Origin: an uncultured Lachnospiraceae bacterium
Lineage (GTDB): Bacteria; Bacillota; Clostridia; Lachnospirales; Lachnospiraceae
Direction of reading: 5' to 3'
DNA length: 47,898 nucleotides
Assembly (NCBI GenBank): GCA_910585205.1
Contig: CAJUCC010000012.1
Coordinates: 1 to 47,898 of the forward strand
The notes beneath the pieces are model-generated. The model searched no databases. It worked only from the letters and a program-made list of their open reading frames with translations, and was not told the origin of the DNA. The position numbers were made by a program, and so were the translations under genes. Of the stretch, positions 8,466-15,604 are shown one piece after another; within the stretch, counting starts at the first letter, position 1, and each line of letters starts with the position of its first letter.

Positions 8466-9563
8466 CTATTGCTGCCCGAATACCCCTGCAAAATAGTTGT
8501 TGTATATCCGGAAAAATCCCGTTGTGGAAACGTTGCTGTCATGAATCATGGCGACGCCCTCCCACACTTCCGCATTCATATTCCGGGTCAGGGAATCCGC
8601 AAACGCTTCATACTCCTGCCCGAACACTTCCTTTCTGCGCTGCTCCACAATCTTTACTTTATTGGCATCCGTCTCCTCCCGGTTAAACGTACTGATACAT
8701 TTGATAATATGATACCCGTATTCGGTTTCGACAATATCGCTGATCTCGTCGGTCCCGAGATTAAAAGCGGCCTTTTCAAAATCCGGCTCCATTTCCCCTT
8801 TGCCGAACGAATATATACTCCGGTTATCCTCATTGTACCGTGTCACCAGACTGTCGAAGTCCTCGCCGGAACGGATCAGCCCCAAAACCTCTCTCGCTCT
8901 GTCATAAGCCGCTTTTTTTTCACTTTCACTGTAAGGCACTCTGCGCCCGCTGCCATCCACGGAAGCGGTGCGAATCATAATATGGGCGATCGTAATCGTC
9001 CTGGCCTCATCATCGCTGATCTCGGGATTGATGTCTTTGATAATATAATGGTACACTTTATTGGCGATCGCATACTCCTCATACATCGTGACAATGATTT
9101 TTTCGTCCACATCCATGGCGGCAATCTCTGTCTCATTCAGCGAAGCAAAGTATTCCGCCCCCGCCTGTTCCGCCAGTGTTTTCTCCCGCTCGTTCAGCGC
9201 AACCCCGTATTTGTCCGCCAGCAGCCGCATCACTTTGATTTCCGCCAGCTCTGCCAGCACATTGTCTTTGACGTTCTGTTCCAGCGTCTTGCCATAGAGC
9301 TTTTTATCCCAGATCCGCGCACCGTAAATGCTTTCATACTGATTCTGGGTATTGGTCAGATATACCATCAGTTCCGGGACCGAGCAGGAAACGCTCTCGA
9401 TCCGAAATATCTCGTCACGGCCAAATCCGGTCGTCAGCACAACCTTTATCTTCCCGGTTTCTTCCGTTCCCGCGGCTTCCTCCGTCCCCGCCGGCCCACA
9501 GCCGGTTACTGCCAAAAAACAGAGTATTACCGCGAAAAAGAGCTTCCCTATCTTTTTTTTCAT
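8466..9563 (-). CDS. PrsA-like lipoprotein foldase (parvulin peptidyl-prolyl isomerase)
   Basis: 365-residue lipoprotein. The signal peptide ends in lipobox AVTGC, so it is anchored outside the membrane. It has an SurA/PrsA-type helical N-domain and a parvulin domain recognisable by IAHIMIRT, then GEDFDSLVTRYNED, GKGEMEPDFEKAAF and VETEYGYHIIK. Such proteins assist folding of secreted proteins. The start at 9563 has GGAG eight bases upstream; a GTG three codons earlier is less likely. It ends 12 bases or so from nothing else on this strand, and the next gene upstream is the flavoprotein, so it may be the distal part of the exosortase-locus transcript. Confidence 0.87.
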   Translation of the reverse strand: MKKKIGKLFFAVILCFLAVTGCGPAGTEEAAGTEETGKIKVVLTTGFGRDEIFRIESVSCSVPELMVYLTNTQNQYESIYGARIWDKKLYGKTLEQNVKDNVLAELAEIKVMRLLADKYGVALNEREKTLAEQAGAEYFASLNETEIAAMDVDEKIIVTMYEEYAIANKVYHYIIKDINPEISDDEARTITIAHIMIRTASVDGSGRRVPYSESEKKAAYDRAREVLGLIRSGEDFDSLVTRYNEDNRSIYSFGKGEMEPDFEKAAFNLGTDEISDIVETEYGYHIIKCISTFNREETDANKVKIVEQRRKEVFGQEYEAFADSLTRNMNAEVWEGVAMIHDSNVSTTGFFRIYNNYFAGVFGQQ

Positions 9564-9576
9564 AACAGTCACTCCA

Positions 9577-10986
9577 TTATGCCTGCTGCTCCATCGATTG
9601 TAAAATGCTTCTCGCCACGCTCAGGCCATTGGCGGACGCCTGTTGCAATCCGCGCGTAACGCCTGCGCCATCCCCGATGGCACGCAGCCCCCGGATGCTT
9701 GTTTCAAAATCCCGGTTTACAATGACCTTATTGGAATAAAACTTTACTTCCACACCGTATAACAGTGTTTCCTCTGAGGCAATCCCCGGCGTAACTTTGT
9801 CAAGCGCCAACAGCATCTCTTCAATATCCACCATAATTCTGTGCGGAAATACAAGAGACAGATCGCCCGGAACGGCATCTTTCAGCGTCGGAATCAGGTT
9901 ATTCCGGCAAAGCCGTTCTTCCGTCGTCCGCCTGCCCCGGCGGAAATCGCCGAATGTCTGCACCAGAATCTTTCCTCCGCAGAGCATATTGGAAAGTTCC
10001 GCGATCTTCCTGCCATACGCGATCGGTGTCTTAAAAGGCCTGGTGAAATTTTTGGAAACCAATATCGCAAAATTGGTATTGTTCGTCTTATATTCCGCAG
10101 ATTTATAGGCATGGCCGTTCACAACTGCCAGCCCGCCCTCATAGTATTCCGTTGCCACTTCCCCCGAAGGATTGGTACAAAATGTGCGCACCTTATCGTC
10201 GAAAGTCGGGGTGTGATAGATGAGTTTCGCCTCGTAGAGATTTTCGTTTAACGTCTGCATAATCTCGTCACGCACTTCTACCCGCACGCCGACGTCCACC
10301 GTGCCCGGCGTCGTCTCGATGCCGATCTCCTCACATTTCCCCCGGAACCAGCCCGCGCCTTCCCGTCCCACGGCAGAAACGATCTCTTTTGCGTGCCAGA
10401 CTTCCCCGCTCTCGGTTTTTACGCCCGTGGCCGTTCCGTCTTCCACAATGATGTCCGTCACCATCGTCCCGAAATGCAGTTCCACGCCCTGCTCCTCCAG
10501 ATGCTTTTGCAGACGGCAATAAATCTTATATCCTTCCTCTGTCCCCAGATGCCGGATCGGACATTCCACCAGCTTCAGATTGGCATTAATTGCCTTGCGG
10601 CGAATCTCGCGCACCTCCGCTTCTCTGTCCATCCCGTATATGTTTGTGTCCGCGCCAAACTGCAGGTAGATCGCATCCGATTCCCCGATCAGCTTTACCG
10701 TTTCGTCATAGCCGAGGATTTCGGGCAGATTACCACCCACATCCGGTGACAGAGACAACTTTCCGTCGGAAAATGCACCGGCGCCGGCAAATCCCGTCGT
10801 AATCGAACACGGCTTGCACCCCACACACTGTTTCGTCTTCCGCTTGGGACACTCCCGTTTTTCGATCGAACGTCCCTTTTCAAATATTGCCACCCGCAGT
10901 TCCGGTCTGCAGTGCATCAGTTCATATGCGCAGAAAATTCCGCCCGGTCCCGCACCGATAATGATTACATCCACCTGTTTTTCCAT
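9577..10986 (-). CDS. FAD-dependent oxidoreductase, COG2509-type
   Basis: 469-residue flavoprotein. The N-terminal Rossmann loop VDVIIIGAGPGGIFCAYEL binds FAD, and the C-terminal GDGAGVTRGLQQASANG closes the FAD site. After the Rossmann strand there is a cysteine cluster (residues 46, 54, 57 and 60), then GFAGAGAFSDGKLSL, which is typical of the uncharacterised dehydrogenase group COG2509. The cysteine cluster might bind a metal or Fe-S centre, but this is inference. The ATG at 10986 follows GAGGG; a TTG two codons earlier is less likely. It starts 31 bases after the end of the exosortase cluster gene at 11018 and may be read through from it. Substrate unknown. Confidence 0.85.
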   Translation of the reverse strand: MEKQVDVIIIGAGPGGIFCAYELMHCRPELRVAIFEKGRSIEKRECPKRKTKQCVGCKPCSITTGFAGAGAFSDGKLSLSPDVGGNLPEILGYDETVKLIGESDAIYLQFGADTNIYGMDREAEVREIRRKAINANLKLVECPIRHLGTEEGYKIYCRLQKHLEEQGVELHFGTMVTDIIVEDGTATGVKTESGEVWHAKEIVSAVGREGAGWFRGKCEEIGIETTPGTVDVGVRVEVRDEIMQTLNENLYEAKLIYHTPTFDDKVRTFCTNPSGEVATEYYEGGLAVVNGHAYKSAEYKTNNTNFAILVSKNFTRPFKTPIAYGRKIAELSNMLCGGKILVQTFGDFRRGRRTTEERLCRNNLIPTLKDAVPGDLSLVFPHRIMVDIEEMLLALDKVTPGIASEETLLYGVEVKFYSNKVIVNRDFETSIRGLRAIGDGAGVTRGLQQASANGLSVARSILQSMEQQA

Positions 10987-11017
10987 TTTCAATCCCTCTT
11001 TTCACTGCACCGCAGCA

Positions 11018-11536
11018 CTATTTGTCATCATTTCCTGTTTCTGTGCCTTTTATGCCGCTATCCCAGTCTTCATCCGGATCCGCATCGGACCAGCCCTGCC
11101 GTCCGTATAGTTCTTCGTTTTTCCGCGACAGATTTTCATACCAATCGTCCCATATTGTCTCTTCGTCAAACAACGCATTGATAATATACGATCTGGTGGG
11201 CGTTTCGCTCAGTTCCAACATCAGCAAAATCCAGCCCTCATACATAATATTGTCCTGAATCAGACGAAAAAAATACTTAGCCGCATTTTCCACGGTCGGC
11301 ACAATCGTGTCGAACGGCTCGCATTCATTCAGCAGCTTATCCTGATATTTTTCCATAATCTGATCCAGCTTCCGCTCAATGTTGACAAAAGGCGTCATCT
11401 CCCGTTCATCCGAAATCACACTGATAATAATCTCCCATGTGTGGGGATGCACCTCGCCCGGCTTATCTCCGATAATGATAAAATGATTCATATTCAGATA
11501 AAACTTAAACTTATACTGCCTGTATGTCTGAGCCAT
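11018..11536 (-). CDS. 6-pyruvoyl-tetrahydropterin synthase-like protein, exosortase-associated (copy 1)
   Basis: 172 residues. It resembles the small PTPS/QueD fold proteins found next to Gram-positive exosortase XrtG (TIGR03112-type; recalled, not searched). The metal triad of the PTPS fold appears kept: His18 (LNMNHFI) and His30/His32 (VHPHTW). The catalytic Cys that normally precedes the HxH motif is absent, so ordinary pterin synthase activity is unlikely. A conserved block (IVPTVEN, LLMLELSETP) is shared with the second copy at 13512-13982, so the two are paralogues. The Asp/Trp-rich tail after residue 125 is specific to this copy. It overlaps the glycosyltransferase end by 26 bases, with GGGAG as ribosome site. 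Confidence 0.85.
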   Translation of the reverse strand: MAQTYRQYKFKFYLNMNHFIIIGDKPGEVHPHTWEIIISVISDEREMTPFVNIERKLDQIMEKYQDKLLNECEPFDTIVPTVENAAKYFFRLIQDNIMYEGWILLMLELSETPTRSYIINALFDEETIWDDWYENLSRKNEELYGRQGWSDADPDEDWDSGIKGTETGNDDK

Positions 11537-12917
11537 CCTGTTTCTCCCGTTTTTCCGGTTTCTCCAATATCCGAAGCAGCAAAGATCTGCATCCGAACAG
11601 GAAGAAAAAATCCTTTTTTACCGTTTCCTCCACCATTTTGCTCTCTTCCGTAAACGTCAGCGTCTTCCAACTGCTCTTGCGCTTGATGGAATTGATAATC
11701 CCCGCGAACCGGACAAAGAACGCAAACAGGTTGAAAATCGGCATAATAAAAATATAGAGCAGCTTTCTCGCATAATACAGCCGGATTGACTGGTACTCCC
11801 GCAAAAACGAAATGATATTCAGATAATACAAAAACGAACTGAATACATACAGCAGGTAAATCAAAACACAGGCTACGGCGATATTATGAAAATTATAATT
11901 CATACACCCCAATGCGATCAGCACAAAATACCAGATCATTCTCGGGAATGCAAACGTATGGTCCGTCATCAGCAGCCGGATTACAAAATCATTGAAATAC
12001 CCCGTCAACGGACTGCGCAGCTTGTTTTTTAAAAACATATGGGACACTTCCAGTTCCCCGATCTGCCACCGCTGCCGCTGGGTATAAAACTTATTGACAC
12101 TTTCAATCGGATCCACCATAAAAATCGCATCGTTACACAGATGCACCTTCTTTTTCAGAATGGAACGGATCTGGAATGTCAGATGGGTATCCTCACAGAT
12201 TGTATTCGTATTGTATAAAAAGGTTTTCATCAGCACCGACTTCCGAAAAGAAGAAAAAGCGCCCGACAGTGTGTAAATGCTGTTAAACTGTGATTCGAAA
12301 TTCCGCCCTGCCAGAAACGCCTGCGCATATTCCATAAATTCCAGCTTCCGAAACTGACGCAGGAAAAATCCCTTCGTCTCGTCGATCAGCGCCGGTTCGA
12401 TCAGGATAACGCCCGTCATGCAATCCACATCGGGATACGTCTCAAACTGTCTGACAATATTCATCAACGCATCTTCATTGAGCACCCCGTCACTGTCGAT
12501 ATTGATAATATATTTGCCGTTGCTGTTAAAAATAGCTTTGTTGAGCGCCTTGGATTTGCCCTGCTTGGATGTCATCCACCACATGGCCAGCGTGGGAAAT
12601 TCAATCTGTGCCTCCTGAAATATGGCAAAGCTGTTATCCTTTGATCCGTTGTCCACGAGCATAATCTCAATCAGCCGATCGGGATATGTCGATTCATGAA
12701 TCGATTTGATACAGCGGTACAGTGTCGCGCCCGAATTATAGACCGGAATCATCAGCGTGATATTCGGCAGAAAGCCCGGTTTTATATCTCCGGAAAGCCG
12801 GACCCGTTTACATAGCAAGATAAAAAAGTTGCCAACCGCCGGCACAATCTCTATCAGAAGCGGAATGATGATCCATGCGGCCCAGAAAAAAATCTCATTT
12901 GTCAGCCTCGCTATCAT
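11511..12917 (-). CDS. Family 2 glycosyltransferase, exosortase G-associated
   Basis: 468-residue membrane glycosyltransferase. One N-terminal membrane segment (about 11-36) precedes a GT-A domain with LVDNGS (residues 88-92), the DSD metal motif at 141-143, the ED pair at 242-243 and QRQRW at 280-284, the signature of processive GT2 enzymes. Several C-terminal membrane helices follow (about 310-420). It matches the glycosyltransferase regularly paired with XrtG (TIGR03111-type, from memory). ATG at 12917 has GGAG nine bases upstream; a TTG at 12923 is the alternative. It overlaps the xrtG end by 23 bases and so is translationally coupled. It probably builds a surface glycan or glycolipid handled by this locus. 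Confidence 0.9.
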   Translation of the reverse strand: MIARLTNEIFFWAAWIIIPLLIEIVPAVGNFFILLCKRVRLSGDIKPGFLPNITLMIPVYNSGATLYRCIKSIHESTYPDRLIEIMLVDNGSKDNSFAIFQEAQIEFPTLAMWWMTSKQGKSKALNKAIFNSNGKYIINIDSDGVLNEDALMNIVRQFETYPDVDCMTGVILIEPALIDETKGFFLRQFRKLEFMEYAQAFLAGRNFESQFNSIYTLSGAFSSFRKSVLMKTFLYNTNTICEDTHLTFQIRSILKKKVHLCNDAIFMVDPIESVNKFYTQRQRWQIGELEVSHMFLKNKLRSPLTGYFNDFVIRLLMTDHTFAFPRMIWYFVLIALGCMNYNFHNIAVACVLIYLLYVFSSFLYYLNIISFLREYQSIRLYYARKLLYIFIMPIFNLFAFFVRFAGIINSIKRKSSWKTLTFTEESKMVEETVKKDFFFLFGCRSLLLRILEKPEKREKQDGSDIQAV

Positions 12918-13515
12918 ATCCAAAATCTCCTACTCGTTGCTTGCGAATCTGTGCCCTTGTAAATACATAGAAATACAAGACAATGGAAAGCGCATAGAAG
13001 ATCAGCCTTCCCACAATCGTATGCGCCATATAATACGATTCATTCCCAAACTGATTGATAATCACACAAATGGAAAAAAGACGTATAATATTGGCGGTGA
13101 TAATCCAGACCGCGCCAATCAGTGATATACATATCTTCTCCTTTGTATTATAAACGGCAAAAAAGAAAATCAAAGAAATAAATACCAGTATTTCAATTAC
13201 GCCGCCGCATTCGAAATCCACATACAGGGAAATCGGTCCGTCCGCATTTTCCACAAAAAGAATGGAATGGGACGTATAGGCTTTGAAAATGCCGAGCGCA
13301 TTTCCAAGAAGCCCGGTCAGAAAGCAGGTCAGGGTCGTTAAAATTCCGGTCAGCACATCCCGCAGCACTGCAAAGGAAAACAGGAATGTCCCGATACTGC
13401 CTGTCAGAAAATAATAAAATTCCAGTTTGCGTCTCTTAAAAACCGTCAGAATATAGATCCAGACCGCAAACAATACCAACAATGCCACATAGATTGCCAC
13501 AGATGTCCTCATCAT
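12895..13515 (-). CDS. xrtG: Exosortase family protein XrtG (Gram-positive exosortase)
   Basis: 206-residue polytopic membrane protein with about six to seven helices. The exosortase/archaeosortase catalytic triad is visible: Cys103 in DFECGGVIE, Arg145 in ANIIRLF and His165 in MAHTIVGR. Exosortases are thought to cleave C-terminal sorting signals and move the product to an anchor in the membrane or envelope. The start overlaps the upstream gene's stop (ATGA) and has GGGAGAG. Immediate neighbours are a GT2 enzyme, two PTPS-like proteins, a secreted protein with a sorting-signal-like tail and a PTPS-related membrane protein, the set expected for XrtG. The enzyme activity of XrtG itself has not, to my knowledge, been shown. 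Confidence 0.9.
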   Translation of the reverse strand: MMRTSVAIYVALLVLFAVWIYILTVFKRRKLEFYYFLTGSIGTFLFSFAVLRDVLTGILTTLTCFLTGLLGNALGIFKAYTSHSILFVENADGPISLYVDFECGGVIEILVFISLIFFFAVYNTKEKICISLIGAVWIITANIIRLFSICVIINQFGNESYYMAHTIVGRLIFYALSIVLYFYVFTRAQIRKQRVGDFGYDSEADK

Positions 13516-13982
13516 TTGCTCTCTCCCATAACCGGCTTTTGATACCGCTCTCTCACCTTTTTACAGTACTTTTCCACTGCTCCTTCCGCAGCCAGGTTGA
13601 ATGTATTTCCCAACAGCAGTCTTTCCCCGATACTGTATGTGGAGACGGGACTGTCGCCCAGTTCCAGCATCAAAAGCTGCAGCCCGTTCTGCTCAAAGAC
13701 GGATTTCAGATCCCGGTAAAAAATCTCTCCCATATTTTCCAGTGTGGGGACGATGTTCCGGAACACTTCCAGTTCATTCAGCCGAATGCCCTGGTACCGT
13801 GAAAAATATTCATCCAACATCTTCTCGCTACTTAAAAAAACAGGATGATCCTCCTGTTTTTCAATGACATACATGCCCACACGAAACGTATGGGCATGCA
13901 TTTTTCTGGGATTGTCCAAAGCCAGATTGTGCATTGCATTGAAGGTAACATGGTATAAATATGCTTCATGCCGCTCACTCAT
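13512..13982 (-). CDS. 6-pyruvoyl-tetrahydropterin synthase-like protein, exosortase-associated (copy 2)
   Basis: 156 residues, paralogue of the 11018-11536 product. PTPS-fold metal ligands look intact: His18 in FNAMHNL (the FxAxHxL motif) and His29/His31 in MHAHTF. The Cys that normally precedes the HxH pair is missing (NPRKMHAH). The block IVPTLEN then LLMLELGDSPVSTYSI aligns with copy 1. The start at 13982 is set by the ATGA overlap with the stop of the secreted-protein gene and by an AGGAAGAGG ribosome site; the open frame further upstream lies inside that gene. Cytoplasmic, no signal peptide. The role in the locus is unknown; a metal-dependent step other than pterin formation, or a structural role, are both possible. 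Confidence 0.85.
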   Translation of the reverse strand: MSERHEAYLYHVTFNAMHNLALDNPRKMHAHTFRVGMYVIEKQEDHPVFLSSEKMLDEYFSRYQGIRLNELEVFRNIVPTLENMGEIFYRDLKSVFEQNGLQLLMLELGDSPVSTYSIGERLLLGNTFNLAAEGAVEKYCKKVRERYQKPVMGESK

Positions 13983-15547
13983 GCAAATGCCTCTTCCTCC
14001 CTGTTTTTCTTTTTCAGCCATACATAGCTGGCCGGTACAAGTAAAAATACCGCAGCCGCAAAAGGAACCGATCCCGTAGGAGAACCTGCGGCCGAAATTT
14101 TATTGTACATCAGATTCGGCGTATAAAACTGAATCATGCTGAAGTTGTCCAGATTGATGTCACCGTTTTGTCTCTGGAACTCAGCCAGCGGTATCTTGAG
14201 CTCCAACTGGTTATTGACATTGTTTTCATTGACACGGTAATAAGCGACCGCGCCGTCTGCCAGACCGTAGGAAACCGAACTGTCTCTGTGTCTTACTTCC
14301 ACCGGATATACGCCCGGCGCCGCACTGCTGTTTGCAAGCTGCGAACCGTCCGCCCATTCCACCTGATAAGATGCCTTCTTGCCGTCCACCTCAAACTGGA
14401 AATCATTCCCGTTTGCATAGGAATCATAAATTGTCGCATATGTAATTTTCAGATATACGTTTTCTCCGTCCGTATAAAGCTGCATTTCATGGCGCACATT
14501 GCTGTCATAGGTACCTTCTTCGGTTTTATAACATACCTGTTCACCTGTTACCGGATCTGTCACCCAGTTGCCCCACTGCCAGCAGTTCTGAGAGTTGTCC
14601 CAGTTGTATTCATACGACTTGGGAATTCCGTCCCATCCGCCGAAACTGCCGTCTATGCTGGGCGCCGCAGCGCTGCCCGAACCGCCGGCACTTGCGTCCC
14701 CGGCCTCCGGCTCCATCGACAGCAACTCACTTCCCTGACTGATTATCATAACCAGATTCCCGTTTTCATCGACATAACTTTCCATAATCGTATTGACGGC
14801 AACCGTATCCGAAAGGGCATACTGTTTGATAACATTTGTCTCTCCGTCATAGCCTTCGGCGATCGTTGTGTAATCCACGCCCACCAATGTGGACGGCATC
14901 ACCGTTTCACCGTTTTTATTGGTAAAAGCGGTTTCTTCCGTTTCTCCCGCCGTATCTTCTGCAGCGGCGTCATCGGGAAGTGTCTCCTCCGGATTCACCG
15001 TATCTTCGCCTTCCACGCCGGTTTCCGTATCTTCTCCCGCACCGCCGTCTTCCGCTGCATCGGGATCCGCACCGTCCGCCTGATCGCCGTCCGCACCGCC
15101 ATCTGTTCCGTCCGTCTGATCCGCACCGTCCGTATCTGCGTCCTCTGTCTGGCCTGCACCGTCTTTATCCTCTGTCTGATCCGGCGTATCCTTGTCATTC
15201 GATTCTTCCGACGAACCGTCTGTTCCCGTATCGGAAGGCTGATTTTCCGAAGAAGTGTCACTGCCCGGTGATGACGGTTTTTCTTCCGGCTCGGAACCGC
15301 TGCCCGACGACGGCTTGCTGTCCGACGATGAACCGCTGTCTGACGACGGCGGCTTACTGTCCGACGACGAACCGCTGTCTGACGATGACGGCTTGCTGTC
15401 CGACGACGAACCGCTGTCTGACGACGATGACTCACTGCCCGACGATTCGGAAACCGTCTCCTCCGCACTGACGAAGCTGATATTGGTTGCCACCAAAGCC
15501 GCTGACAACAGTGCGATCAGCATCAGCTTCTTTCCTTTTCTTCTCAT
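13979..15547 (-). CDS. Secreted Ser/Asp-rich protein with Firmicu-CTERM-like sorting tail (likely XrtG substrate)
   Basis: 522 residues. The start at 15547 has GGAGGG seven bases upstream; the frame open to 15604 is not needed. A signal peptide (residues 1-28, ending FVSA) is followed by about 160 residues of Ser/Asp/Gly/Glu repeats, including three 13-residue SSSDSGSSSDSKP-type units. Then comes a folded domain with IDGSFGGWDGIP and several Trp, resembling the beta-sandwich region of other Firmicu-CTERM proteins. The last 36 residues form a tripartite sorting signal: AAGSPTGSVPF, a hydrophobic helix, and a basic KKKNREE end. Its position between the PTPS-related membrane protein and xrtG makes it the obvious exosortase target. 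No LPXTG motif is present, so sortase processing is unlikely. Confidence 0.85.
   Translation of the reverse strand: MRRKGKKLMLIALLSAALVATNISFVSAEETVSESSGSESSSSDSGSSSDSKPSSSDSGSSSDSKPPSSDSGSSSDSKPSSGSGSEPEEKPSSPGSDTSSENQPSDTGTDGSSEESNDKDTPDQTEDKDGAGQTEDADTDGADQTDGTDGGADGDQADGADPDAAEDGGAGEDTETGVEGEDTVNPEETLPDDAAAEDTAGETEETAFTNKNGETVMPSTLVGVDYTTIAEGYDGETNVIKQYALSDTVAVNTIMESYVDENGNLVMIISQGSELLSMEPEAGDASAGGSGSAAAPSIDGSFGGWDGIPKSYEYNWDNSQNCWQWGNWVTDPVTGEQVCYKTEEGTYDSNVRHEMQLYTDGENVYLKITYATIYDSYANGNDFQFEVDGKKASYQVEWADGSQLANSSAAPGVYPVEVRHRDSSVSYGLADGAVAYYRVNENNVNNQLELKIPLAEFQRQNGDINLDNFSMIQFYTPNLMYNKISAAGSPTGSVPFAAAVFLLVPASYVWLKKKNREEEAFA
15315..15431 (-). repeat. Three tandem 39-bp repeats coding for a Ser/Asp-rich spacer
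   Basis: Units 15315-15353, 15354-15392 and 15393-15431 differ by a few bases and encode in-frame 13-residue blocks of the SSSDSGSSSDSKP type in the secreted protein. The number of units could vary between strains. Confidence 0.85.
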
Positions 15548-15604
15548 ACGTTTTCCCTCCGTTTTTTGTATGCCTGCGCCTTGTTTCATTCCTGTTATCG
15601 TCAT

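Noticed and set aside
8382..9659. 425-codon plus-strand open frame
   Set aside because: Runs opposite the PrsA-like lipoprotein gene, whose lipobox and parvulin motifs are clear; no start signal.
15315..15431. CRISPR or mobile repeat
   Set aside because: In-frame coding repeats of a Ser/Asp stalk, directly adjacent with no spacers.
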